In this document: positions 8,701 to 17,600 of the stretch, piece after piece | How the letters are laid out: the number at the start of each line of letters is the position of its first letter | Position numbering within the stretch: position 1 is the stretch's first letter | Assembly: GCF_001418085.1 (NCBI RefSeq) | Contig: NZ_LIQH01000036.1 | Location: 124,001 to 188,000 of the forward strand | Source: Lacinutrix algicola | Lineage (GTDB): Bacteria > Bacteroidota > Bacteroidia > Flavobacteriales > Flavobacteriaceae | Reading direction: 5' to 3' | DNA length: 64,000 bases | Notes under the pieces: generated by a model | Databases searched by the model: none | Seen by the model: only the letters and a program-made list of their open reading frames with translations | What the model was told of the DNA's origin: nothing | Made by a program: the position numbers and the translations under genes

Positions 8701-11257
8701 CGCAATCTGCTAGTACATATACTTCGTAAACAGCAAGTCCAGATAAGCCTGAAGCCATAAATCCTGGCGTATTAGTTACTGTTCCTGGTCCTGTTGGAGT
8801 ACCTGTTCCGGCTGGTTGTATTACATATTCCCATTGTGTTTCTCCACTGTTTGCTGTCCACGAGATATCAGCAGTTGTATCTGTTATATTAACTGCAACT
8901 ATATTACTTGGTGCAATACAGAAACTACCACAAGTTTCTACTGTAATTTGATCTAGAGCAATATCACCCTCAAAACCATTACCTGTAGCGCCATAGCTAA
9001 ATTCTAAATAAACTACTTGTCCTAAATAAGCATCTAAATTAATTCCTATAGGCACCCAAACTTCTGCATCTGTAGATTGATAATCTCCAATCCATGTGTA
9101 TTCTGTTGTAAATGGTCCTGCAACACTTGTTCCTACATTAACATTTAATGTTCCAATATCATCACCAAAAGCATGCATAAAGAAGGCTAATTCTGCTCCA
9201 TCTACTGCTGTAGTTAAATCGATTGCTGGTGATATTGCCGAAGCTATAGTAGATGCATTTCCAGAAGACTCATATTCTAAATGTACTCCTGCATTTCCGT
9301 CGAAAGAATTTGCTGGGCCTGTTCCTGTAGAGTTAGCATTTGAATTTGTAATTCTCCAGCTTCCATTTGCTCCGTCGAAACCAGTTCCTGTCCAACCTAA
9401 TGGATCTACATTTTGAGTATCTCCAAAAGTTTCTGTAAATATAGTTGATGAAGTTCCACTTGCACAATTAACACCTAATGGTGCTGGTGGTGGCGTGTTT
9501 AATGTTGTAAAATTAATTGGGCCAAAATATTGACTTTGTCCATTACCACAATCTGCTAATATATAAAACTCGTAAGCTGTACTTGCGATAAGAGTTGTTA
9601 CTGAGGTAGGATTTGTTGTAGTAACAGTTCCTGCTCCTGTAGGAGTTCCTGTTCCCGCTGGTTGAACAACGTATTCCCATTGTGTTTCACCATTGTTTGC
9701 TATCCATGAGATGTCTGCATTTACATCTGTTACATTAGTTACAACAATATTACTTGGAGCAATACAGAAGTTACCACAAGTTTCTACTGTAATTTGATCT
9801 AAAGCGATATCGCCTTCCCAATCATTACCTGTAGCACCATAACTAAATTCTAAATAAACTACTTGTCCTAAATAAGCATCTAAATTAATACCTATAGGTA
9901 TCCATGCTTCTGCATCTGTAGATTGGTAATTTCCAACCCAAGTATATTCTGTTGTAAATGGTCCTGTAGCACTTGTTCCTACATTAACATTTAATGTTCC
10001 AATATCATCACCAAAAGCATGCATTAAGAATGCTAATTCTGCTCCATCTACAGCTGTAGTTAAATCTATTGCTGGTGATATTGCTGAAGCTATATCAGAT
10101 GCATTTCCCGAAGCTTCATATTCTAAATGTACTCCTGTATTTCCATCGAAAGAATCTGCTGGGCCTGTTCCACCAGAATTCCCACCTGCGTTTGTAATGC
10201 TCCAATTACCATTTGATCCGTCAAAACCAGTTCCCGTCCAACCCAATGGATCTACATTTGGAGCATCTCCAAAAGTTTCTGTAAATATAGTTGATGATGT
10301 TCCACTTGCACAACTAACCCCTAATGGTGCTGGTGGTGGTGTGTTTAATGTTGTAAAATTTATTGGCCCTACCCAAATACTGTTACCATCTGCTCCTGTA
10401 CAATTTGTTCTTACATAAGCTTCATAAGCTGTACTTGGTGTTAAGCCTGTAACATTGTATGGCATATTATTAGTTGTAGAAACACCTGTATCTGTATCTG
10501 CTGGTGTTCCTGTTCCTGCAGCTTGCACTACAATTTCCCATGCTGTTCCAATTCCCGCTACCCATGAAACATCGGCAGTAGACTCACCTAATGTCGTTGC
10601 TGTTAGACCTGTTGGACTTGGGCATGTTACATTAAAAACCGATACATCATCGAAAGCTACTCCTTCATCAGGAACAGATCCATCTGATCCAAAAGCAAAA
10701 CGCAATATTACACTAGATTGCCCAGCTAAACCTGCTAAGGCATTATTAGCTGTTACCCAACCATTAGAACCTCCGCCATCTCGTCCAGTCCATCCTATTT
10801 GCTGACCTCCTGGATTTCCGTTTATAGTTCCATCGTTGTACCAGTTACCTGCATCTCCTAACGCCCCAACATTTACCCATGTTGTTCCTCCATCTATTGA
10901 AGATTGTAAAACTGTACCATCCCAACTATTTTCTGATTCCCACCAAATACTAAAAGAAATAGCAGGTGCTGTTACTGTAGAAAAGTCAAAAACAGGACTA
11001 GTAACTGTTGACGACTCTGAACTATTATAATTCCCAGTTAAATTTGTTGCCCAAGAATTTGCTCCTGAAGCTGCACTATTAATAACTGCAGAGGCTGGTG
11101 TTCCCAAAGCCCATGTTCCGCTTGTTGCATTATCTGCAACCCATCCTCCATCTCCAGATTCGAAATCCTCAGAATAAGGATAAGTAGTAATTTGTGCATT
11201 GACATTGAACCCAAAAAGCATGGTTGCAATTGCCAATAAAAGTGTAATTTTTTTCAT
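5720..11257 (-). CDS. Giant T9SS-secreted adhesin-like protein with repeated jelly-roll/FnIII modules and gliding-type C-terminal sorting domain
   Basis: Predicted cell-surface adhesin exported by type IX secretion. The start is taken at the second Met (MKKITLLL) because it gives a standard signal peptide ending at VNAQ; an in-frame ATG 15 bp upstream is possible. Modules in order: a MAM/jelly-roll-like domain (about 25-215), FnIII-like domain (about 217-310), two near-identical 282-residue units each of jelly roll plus FnIII (about 212-775), a CUB-like Cys-containing domain (about 885-985), PPC-like domains (about 1080-1370), Ig-like repeats with LCDDES motifs, and a C-terminal domain (last about 85 residues: ISPNGDGLNDTF, LPVGTYYYVIDY) typical of type B sorting signals of SprB-like proteins. 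It is the first gene of the triad with PorP/SprF and PorE-like partners. Ligand unknown. Confidence 0.88.
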   Translation of the reverse strand: MKKITLLLAIATMLFGFNVNAQITTYPYSEDFESGDGGWVADNATSGTWALGTPASAVINSAASGANSWATNLTGNYNSSESSTVTSPVFDFSTVTAPAISFSIWWESENSWDGTVLQSSIDGGTTWVNVGALGDAGNWYNDGTINGNPGGQQIGWTGRDGGGSNGWVTANNALAGLAGQSSVILRFAFGSDGSVPDEGVAFDDVSVFNVTCPSPTGLTATTLGESTADVSWVAGIGTAWEIVVQAAGTGTPADTDTGVSTTNNMPYNVTGLTPSTAYEAYVRTNCTGADGNSIWVGPINFTTLNTPPPAPLGVSCASGTSSTIFTETFGDAPNVDPLGWTGTGFDGSNGNWSITNAGGNSGGTGPADSFDGNTGVHLEYEASGNASDIASAISPAIDLTTAVDGAELAFLMHAFGDDIGTLNVNVGTSATGPFTTEYTWVGNYQSTDAEAWIPIGINLDAYLGQVVYLEFSYGATGNDWEGDIALDQITVETCGNFCIAPSNIVVTNVTDVNADISWIANNGETQWEYVVQPAGTGTPTGAGTVTTTNPTSVTTLIASTAYEFYILADCGNGQSQYFGPINFTTLNTPPPAPLGVNCASGTSSTIFTETFGDTQNVDPLGWTGTGFDGANGSWRITNSNANSTGTGPANSFDGNAGVHLEYESSGNASTIASAISPAIDLTTAVDGAELAFFMHAFGDDIGTLNVNVGTSVAGPFTTEYTWIGDYQSTDAEVWVPIGINLDAYLGQVVYLEFSYGATGNGFEGDIALDQITVETCGSFCIAPSNIVAVNITDTTADISWTANSGETQWEYVIQPAGTGTPTGPGTVTNTPGFMASGLSGLAVYEVYVLADCGGAQSVWAGPYNFNTDVQLNFAVDCAVGPQNINYCYDSNDTNVFTFTSTDGSALNFTINSGNVESCCDELVVYDTDGTELFNDTNGGDLGGLTFQSTGDTISFTIASDGSVSCQSSTTINPLDITVSCATCINPTATYQVVDDCANGDQFLVDVGVTSLGDAASVSIEDNQGNPAVSVSATGITQFGPYPFNVDIIFTVSNDQDVNCIITSSALQLAACPPANDNCGNATVAAVNDSFLCEMSTPGTLLEATPSGVPNSTCGGDADDDVWFQFVATSEFQLIALANIQGSNTFDIDHALYEGACDALVEIACTDAELASVTPALTIGDTYFIRIFSGGSNAETTTFDLCITPYEAPANITCDATENLCPGGDDLYTFNTVGVIPGLGAIDCLGSSPNPTFSIVEIGTSGDIDIEMVQNTAFDALGNPIGDELDVDFAVWGPFNAGDDYCSGGDYPSTPVFACSFSAAAVENFIITGAVAGDIYIVLITNYDQDPGIIQINQTNLDPNNPDPNAGTLSGEIEVDIISADAVFIDEDNDETTPSIANLCGYDSIVLEADSPFADAYEWYENGILNPALTGSSITVTESNTYAVTAYDNQCMGNDTKTVIVNLYQAATVNIVPQDEVSITTCDDESGDGVEDFNLNGLSSIILNAPGQDPNDFLVTYHATLNDAQTGNNPLVSPYSATDGTIIFVRVEDVDSVGSGSGCASTNTTFELVVLGALPDITDVDDLELCDDESRDGVEEFDLEQNTATVLNGQDPTVFVVTYHESEVDADAGVNALVSPYSNTSSTQTIFVRIQNNAASDCYKTTTFNIIVKDVPSTTFNASTVYEVCPNANAPITLAPTADNYTESEVNIQWSYEGVVIPGETGLTLDTVLLAGDYEIMVTFNGAGAQCTSSQEVTVYELESCVIPQGISPNGDGLNDTFDLSSFDVQRLTIFNRNGVKVYEKTNYTNEWYGQSSDGDELPVGTYYYVIDYQGNKSKTAWVYVNRENK
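8935..10626 (-). repeat. Two tandem 846-bp repeat units inside the adhesin gene
   Basis: The stretch starting TTTCTACTGTAATTTGATCT occurs at 8935 and again at 9781, and CTAATGGTGCTGGTGGTGG occurs at 9475 and 10321. Both pairs are 846 bp apart, which is 282 codons, so the reading frame is kept. The units are nearly identical in DNA over long stretches, suggesting recent duplication or gene conversion. Confidence 0.9.
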
Positions 11258-11398
11258 CGTTGCTAATTTCAATTAGTTTAAGTAATGTACTAAACTAAAT
11301 AAAAATTTAATCGTAGGTTATATAAGTTTGCCTTTATAGATTAAATACTCTTATTAACGATTAAAGGTGTTAATTTAAAAACTATTCGATTCCCTTAT

Positions 11399-11426
11399 AA
11401 AAAAAAAAAAAAAAAACACACACACA
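11399..11426. repeat. A18 homopolymer followed by (CA)5
   Basis: Eighteen A in a row followed by five CA units lie between the stop of the aldo-keto reductase gene and the start of the adhesin operon, about 140 bp upstream of the adhesin start. Read on the minus strand it is a (TG)5 then T18 tract, which may end the reductase transcript although no strong stem precedes it. Confidence 0.9.
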
Positions 11427-11442
11427 ACTGCTAAATTCTATT

Positions 11443-12480
11443 TTATGGTGCAGGATTTGGTAATATATTATGAATCTCATTGATAGCATCCAATAGCTCT
11501 TTACTTAAATCTATATTTATACTATTAATATTTTCTTTAAGTTGCTCTAAATTTGTTGCTCCTATTATATTACTTGTTAAAAATTCTCTTTGATTTACAA
11601 ACGCTAAAGACATTTGAGCTAAAGACATATTATTAACTTCGGCTAACTCTAAATATTGCTGCGTAGCTTTTGTTGCTTGTTCACCACTGTATCTTGCAAA
11701 TCTTGGAAACAGTTTTAATCTTGAATTTTCTGGTGCTGTATTTTTAATGTACTTTCCAGACAGTACACCAAATGCCATTGGAGAATACGCCAGTAGTCCT
11801 ATATTTTCTCGCATTGCTATTTCGGCCATATCTCCTTCGAAAACACGGTTAATAAGTGAATATGCATTCTGGATTGTTATTGGTCTTGGTGCGTTATTTT
11901 TTTTAGACTCTTCTATAAAACGCATAGTTCCCCAAGCTTTCTCATTTGACAAACCAATATGACGAATCTTACCTGTTTTAATAACAGCATCTAAACTTTC
12001 TAAAACTTCTTTAAAGTTATCTTCCCATTTATCGTTTGGGTTATGTTTATAATCTCTAACTCCAAAAGTGTTTGTCTCTCTTTCTGGCCAATGCAATTGG
12101 AATAAATCTATATAATCTGTTTGCAATCTTATTAACTCATTGTCTACAGCTTCCTTAATACTTTGCTTAGTAAAACCTGATGTTCTAATATGTGCTGTAT
12201 AATCTCCGTTTCCGGCAATTTTAGAAGCTAAAACTACTTTATCTCGATTTCCATTTTTTTTAAACCATGTTCCAATAATCTTACTTGTTGCTCCTTGTGT
12301 TTCTTTTGTTGCAGGCACAGGATACATTTCGGCTGTGTCTATAAAATTTACACCTTGATCTATTGCGTAATCTAACTGCAAATGCCCTTCGGCTTCTGTA
12401 TTTTGGTTTCCCCAAGTCATAGAACCTAGGCAAATTTTACTCACTTTTATATCTGTGTTTGGAAGTTTTGTGTATTTCAT
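11443..12480 (-). CDS. Aldo/keto reductase, Tas-like, NADP(H)-dependent
   Basis: Cytosolic (alpha/beta)8-barrel oxidoreductase of 345 residues, close in length to E. coli Tas, which it resembles from the first residues (KLPNTDIKVSKICLGSMTWG, NTEAEG). The catalytic tetrad is visible: Asp48 and Tyr53 in DTAEMYP, Lys87, and His130 in QLHWPER. The insert PVPATKETQGATSKIIG between the second and third tetrad residues is typical of the Tas group. The natural substrate is unknown. It is transcribed alone, with no partner gene, and lies upstream of the T9SS triad on the same strand. Confidence 0.9.
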   Translation of the reverse strand: MKYTKLPNTDIKVSKICLGSMTWGNQNTEAEGHLQLDYAIDQGVNFIDTAEMYPVPATKETQGATSKIIGTWFKKNGNRDKVVLASKIAGNGDYTAHIRTSGFTKQSIKEAVDNELIRLQTDYIDLFQLHWPERETNTFGVRDYKHNPNDKWEDNFKEVLESLDAVIKTGKIRHIGLSNEKAWGTMRFIEESKKNNAPRPITIQNAYSLINRVFEGDMAEIAMRENIGLLAYSPMAFGVLSGKYIKNTAPENSRLKLFPRFARYSGEQATKATQQYLELAEVNNMSLAQMSLAFVNQREFLTSNIIGATNLEQLKENINSINIDLSKELLDAINEIHNILPNPAP

Positions 12481-12512
12481 AGTTTTAATAAATAGTAATT
12501 TTTCTCTAAATA

Positions 12513-12551
12513 TAAAAAAAGACCTTTCTTTAATAATATAAAGAAAGGTCT
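12513..12551 (-). terminator. Terminator of the xth-ompA operon
   Basis: Arms AGACCTTTCTTT (12520-12531) and AAAGAAAGGTCT (12540-12551) form a perfect 12-bp stem with an 8-nt loop; on the minus strand it is followed by a T7 run. It also faces the upstream side of the reductase gene. Confidence 0.75.
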
Positions 12552-12600
12552 AAATGTTTGTTAAGGTATATTTTTGTTTAGAAAATATCTGCTGGTAATC

Positions 12601-12699
12601 GCGTTAAGGATGGAGGCATTGTTGAAGCTCCTCGCAGAGAGCGACTGCCGAGAGCCTGACCGAGACAATGCTTTTTTTTAGCATTGTCTTGGTAACGCC
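12601..12699. ncRNA. Structured intergenic repeat, copy 1 (Flavo-1-like)
   Basis: A locally GC-rich 99-bp element between two AT-rich genes. It begins GCGTTAAGGATGGAGG, contains AGCCTGACC (12652-12660), a strong stem AGACAATGC/GCATTGTCT around a T-rich loop (12664-12689), and ends GGTAACGCC, which pairs with the GCGTTA start. A second copy with the same ends and the same AGCCTGACC core lies at 63703-63843. The layout recalls the Flavo-1 RNA motif catalogued for Flavobacteria; that name is from memory and was not verified. Orientation and transcription are unknown. Confidence 0.6.
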
Positions 12700-12705
12700 T
12701 AAAAA

Positions 12706-13665
12706 TTAAATTTCGTTTAACAACTTAGAAATCTTATCTAATTTTGGAGTTAAAATAACTTCTATACGTCGGTTTTTGGCTTTCCCTTCTGCGGTATCAT
12801 TACTTGCAATTGGCAAAAACTCTCCGCGTCCTGCTGCTGTAAGATTTTCTGGATTGATATTATTATTTTCTCTAAGAATTTCTACGATTGCAGTTGCTCT
12901 TTTTGTAGATAAATCCCAGTTTCCTTTAATTTGACCTGACCCAGAATAAGGCGCATTATCTGTATGCCCTTCTATTAAAACAGCAATTTCTGGGTTATCA
13001 CCCAATACGTTACCCAATTGTTTTACTGCCTTTTTTCCTTCTACACCTACTGCCCAACTTCCTGAATTGAACAACAATTTGTTTTCCATAGAAACGTAAA
13101 CTTTCCCGTTGCGTTGCTCGATGGTAAGACCTTTTCCTTCGAAATCTGTTAATGCGTTTGAAATTGCATTTTTTAAGCTAGTCATTGCTGCATCTTTTGC
13201 TGCGATAACGCTTTCTAATTCTGCAACTCTATTAGATCGTGCTTCAAGTTCTTTTTTTAATTGTTCTAATCTCGCATTTTCTGAAGCTAATGCTTGCTCC
13301 TTCGCTTCTAACTGAGCTAATAATTCTCTATTTTTTTTAGAATTGGCTGCAATTGCAGATGAGCTATTAGATTCTAAAGCGTCGTAAGATGCTTTAAGGT
13401 TTTCATGCTCTTTAACTAATACCTTATAGTTGGCATTCAAAAGATCTTTATCTGCTGTTGTATTATCGAAATCTTCTTTCGTGAATTTTAGTTCGTTATC
13501 TGCTTTGGTTTTAGCTTTTAGTAAATCGTTATAATCGTCTTGTAAGCTTCTATTCTCTTTTTTTAATGCAGCGTATTTGTCTTCTAAATTTTTATAAACT
13601 TTTGGAGACACACATGATGTTGCTACGAGTAATAATAAGGCTATGACTGTGAATTTGTTTTTCAT
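12706..13665 (-). CDS. OmpA-family lipoprotein with long coiled coil
   Basis: Predicted outer-membrane lipoprotein that binds peptidoglycan. The 319 residues start with a lipoprotein signal (LLVATSC, Cys18), followed by a long heptad-rich coiled coil (about 25-165, many Lys, Glu, Leu and Ala) and an OmpA C-terminal domain (about 190-305) with the GHTDNAP, DLSTKRATAIVEIL and KNRRIEV motifs that contact diaminopimelate. The stem-like coiled coil probably sets the spacing between membrane and wall. It follows exonuclease III by 21 bp on the same strand, so the two are probably co-transcribed; no functional link is evident. Confidence 0.88.
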   Translation of the reverse strand: MKNKFTVIALLLLVATSCVSPKVYKNLEDKYAALKKENRSLQDDYNDLLKAKTKADNELKFTKEDFDNTTADKDLLNANYKVLVKEHENLKASYDALESNSSSAIAANSKKNRELLAQLEAKEQALASENARLEQLKKELEARSNRVAELESVIAAKDAAMTSLKNAISNALTDFEGKGLTIEQRNGKVYVSMENKLLFNSGSWAVGVEGKKAVKQLGNVLGDNPEIAVLIEGHTDNAPYSGSGQIKGNWDLSTKRATAIVEILRENNNINPENLTAAGRGEFLPIASNDTAEGKAKNRRIEVILTPKLDKISKLLNEI

Positions 13666-13686
13666 TTTTGGGACTGTTTTTATTTT

Positions 13687-14457
13687 TTATGCGTTTAAGT
13701 TTTCTAGTTCTACTAGTATAGGACAATGGTCACTATGTTTAGCTTCTGTTAGTATAACGGCTCTTTTTATTTTTTCTTGTAATGGTTTTGTAACCATTGC
13801 ATAATCTAAGCGCCATCCTTTATTGTTTGCTCTAGAATTTGCTCTATAACTCCACCAGCTATACTCTACTCTTTCTGGGTTTAAGTATCTAAAAGAATCT
13901 ACTAAACCACTTTCTATAAAATCGCCTATCCACTCACGTTCTACCGGTAAAAACCCTGAAACATTTTTCATTTTTGGATTATGAATATCTATTGCTTCGT
14001 GACATATATTATAATCCCCACAAACAACAAGATTAGGTACTGTATCTCTTAAACCTGTTATGTATTCTTGAATTTCTGCCATATAATTAAGCTTAAATTC
14101 AAGTCTTTCTATATTGGTTCCAGAAGGCAAATACATGCTCATTACAGAAACTCCATCGTAATCGGCTCGAATATTTCTACCTTCAAAATCCATGGTTTCA
14201 ATGCCTGTACCGTATTCGACATGGTTTGGTTCTGTTTTACTTAAAATAGCAACACCACTATATCCTTTTTTTTGTGCGCTATACCAATAATTGTATTTGT
14301 AACCTGCCTCTACAAACAACGATAAATCTAATTGCTCTTCCATAGCCTTAGTTTCTTGAAGACATACAACATCTGCATCCGTACTAATTAACCATTCTAT
14401 AAAACCTTTTTTAATTGCAGCACGAATTCCATTTACGTTATAAGAGATTATTTTCAT
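13687..14457 (-). CDS. xth: Exodeoxyribonuclease III / AP endonuclease
   Basis: Base-excision repair nuclease that cuts DNA at abasic sites and has 3'-5' exonuclease activity. The 256-residue protein begins with the family signature MKIISYNVNGIRAAIKKGF, followed by CLQETKA (metal-binding Glu), GDYNICHEAIDIHNPK (Asp-Asn catalytic pair) and ends with WRLDYAMV and KHSDHCPILVEL (Asp-His catalytic pair). Length and motifs match ExoA/Xth-type enzymes with the Mg-binding endonuclease/exonuclease/phosphatase fold. No signal peptide. The 213-bp gap to the divergent outer-membrane gene holds both promoters; nothing else was seen there. Confidence 0.95.
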   Translation of the reverse strand: MKIISYNVNGIRAAIKKGFIEWLISTDADVVCLQETKAMEEQLDLSLFVEAGYKYNYWYSAQKKGYSGVAILSKTEPNHVEYGTGIETMDFEGRNIRADYDGVSVMSMYLPSGTNIERLEFKLNYMAEIQEYITGLRDTVPNLVVCGDYNICHEAIDIHNPKMKNVSGFLPVEREWIGDFIESGLVDSFRYLNPERVEYSWWSYRANSRANNKGWRLDYAMVTKPLQEKIKRAVILTEAKHSDHCPILVELENLNA

Positions 14458-14670
14458 GTGTTTGTTTTTTTTATTTTTTCTACTATTACATGTTGTTTGT
14501 TATTAATTGTAAATACAAGATAATAACGTTTTAACATGCGCGTTTCATTATATATTGTTGTTATTTCTGCTAAAATAAATAATGCGTTACTTTTACAACA
14601 TTAAATAACTCCTAAATTAAACACAAACTATTAACAAAATATATTGCCTTGTTTTTAGTTTAACTACCAT

Positions 14671-17600
14671 ATGAAGTTTACCGCTACTCTTTTTATTTTT
14701 TTATTTGGAATTGCTGCTTTCTCACAAGATCGCAATGTTAATTTTAGACAAAAAACGGTAGCTAAAACCGAAACGATTACCATAGACAGTGTAAGCATAA
14801 ACTCTAACAACTTCTCTATTAAACTTAAAGACTCTACAATTATAGACAGTACTTATTATTCTGTAGATTTCTCTAAAGCTATTTTAACTTTTAAAAAACC
14901 GATTACAGCCGATTCGTTAATAATAAACTATCTTAAATATCCAGAATATCTTACGAGAGTTTATCAGCAATTTGACGAAGCTATTATAGTAGAAAACAAT
15001 GATAAAGTTAACAGGCTTTACAAAATAAAACAATCTAACACAGAAAATGATTTCAAACCTTTTGATGGCTTAACAACAAGTGGAAGTATTTCTCGAGGCG
15101 TTACTATTGGAAACAACCAAAACTCTGTATTAAATAGCGAGCTAGATCTACAAATTACAGGAAAACTAAACGATAAAGTTTCACTTCGCGCCTCTATTCA
15201 AGACGCAAATATTCCTTTACAAGAAACTGGTTATTCCCAAAGACTAGATGAATTTGATCAAGTTTTTGTGGAGATTTTTAGCGACCGATGGAATATAAGA
15301 GCTGGAGATGTAGATTTAGAAAATAACGATTCTTATTTTGCTGAATTTTCTAAACGCGTACAAGGTCTTTCGTTAAGAGCAAAATTAGGAGAAGAAGATG
15401 CCGAAACTAATCTTTTTGCAGCAGGCGCTTTAGTTCGTGGGCAGTTTACTACAAGCCAATTTACGGCACAAGAGGGAAACCAAGGTCCTTATAAATTACA
15501 AGGTCAAAATGGCGAATTGTTTGTACTAATTGTTTCTGGAAGTGAAATCGTTTATGTTAATGGGATTATAGTAGATCGTGGCGAAAACGAAGATTATATT
15601 ATAGACTACAACGCAGGCGAAATTATCTTTAATTCTACATTTCCAATAACCAGCGAAATGAGAATTACTGTAGACTACCAATTTAGCGATAGAAATTACT
15701 CGCGATTAGTAGCTTATGGTGGTGGAAATTATCAATCTGAAAAATTTAAAATTGGAGCTTCTGTATATTCTGAAAATGATGCTAAAAACAATCCTTTACA
15801 ACAAAATCTATCCACAGACCAAGTTAATGTTTTAAGCGAAGCCGGAGACGACAGATCTCAAATGGTAGCGCCTTCTAGCGTTCAAGAAGCCTTTAACGAA
15901 AACCGCATTTTATACAAAAAAGAGATAGTTAATGGTGTGGATATTTTTGAGTTTTCAAACAATGAAGACGATACTTTATTTAGTGTTCGCTTTACAAATG
16001 TTGGAGATAATATAGGTAATTATGTAATAAGTAATATTAATGCAATAAATACTATTTACGAATATATTCCACCAATTGCTGGAACTCCTCAAGGTAATTT
16101 TGAACCAATTATACAATTAGTTGCGCCTGTAAAACTTCAAGTTGCCGTTGTAAATGGAAGTTATACACCTTCAGAAAAAACAACCATAAATTTTGAATTT
16201 GCAGGAAGTAAAAACGATTTAAACTTATTTTCTAGTTTAGATGATAATGATAATAATGGCTTTGCAGGAAAACTTAGTGTTAACCAATATATTATTAAAC
16301 AAGATAGTTTGTGGAATTTAGATGCTTTTGTTGACACCGATTTTATTCAAGAAGAATTTAGAAATATTCAAGGTCTATACAATCCAGAATTTAATCGCGA
16401 TTGGAATATTAACGCAACAACCTCTAATGGATTGAACTCTAATTTTGGTGACCAAATTTTATTTACCGCTGGAACAAGAGCTTTTCACGATAAAAAAGGA
16501 AAAGCTGACTATTTGTTCGAGCACCTTGGTTTTCCTAATAATTTTAATGGTAATAAACATACCGTAAATGCTAAATTATTTCTGAAGGAAAAACTAACGT
16601 TAACTACAACCACTAGTCTTTTAAATAGTAACGCTACAGAAACAACCTCAACTTTTTTACGTACTTATAATGAAGCCCGTTACAGCCTTAAAAAGAGTTG
16701 GATTGGTGGAAGACTTTCTGCCGAAAATAACGAACAAAAAGATGTTACAACAGATGAATTTACGGAGTTGAGCCAACGTTTTAAAGCCTACGAAATTTTT
16801 ACGGGAATTGGTGATAGCACTGGTGTTTTCACCGAAATTGGCTACAAATACAGAGTAAACGATAGTTTACGAGACAACAACCTACAGCGTGTTAACCAAT
16901 CTAACACCTATTATTTAAACTCAAGATTAATAAAAAACGAGCGCACAAACCTCTCTTTATTTGCGAACTATAGAACGTTAAAAAACACTGACGAAAACGC
17001 AGAGGACGAACAATCCATAAATTCTAGATTATTATTTAGTCAGCAATTTTTCAAAAACATTATAAATTGGAATACGGTTTTCGAAACCAACTCTGGAACC
17101 TTAGCACAACAGGATTTCACTTACGTAGAAGTAGAACCTGGTCAAGGCGCTTACACCTGGAACGATTATAACGGTAATGGAATACAAGAACTTGAAGAAT
17201 TTGAAATAGCACAATTTCAAGATCAAGGCTTATACATAAGAGTACTATTGCCAAACCAAGTTTTTATAAAAACACATCAAAATAGATTAAGTCAAGCATT
17301 AACTTTAAATCCAACCAATTGGATAAACGAAGACAATAAAAGCAAAAAATTCCTGTCTCATTTTTATAATCAAAGTAGTTATTTAATAGATCGAAAAATT
17401 AAACGCGAAGGCAATGCTTTTAATATTAATCCGTTTGAAAGTGATGAAGATAACCAACTAGGACTTCAGCTTAATTTTAGAAACGTTTTAAGTTATAATC
17501 GCAGTAAACAACATTACACAACCTCTTATACGTATTTAAGTAACCAATCTCGAAATGTATTAACTGTTGGTTTTATTGCTAACAGTTTAAAAAGTCATCA

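Noticed and set aside
10197-11030. Several plus-strand open frames opposite the adhesin gene
   Set aside because: They are explained by the Gly/Thr/Ser-rich codon use of the long minus-strand frame with its repeats and T9SS domain.
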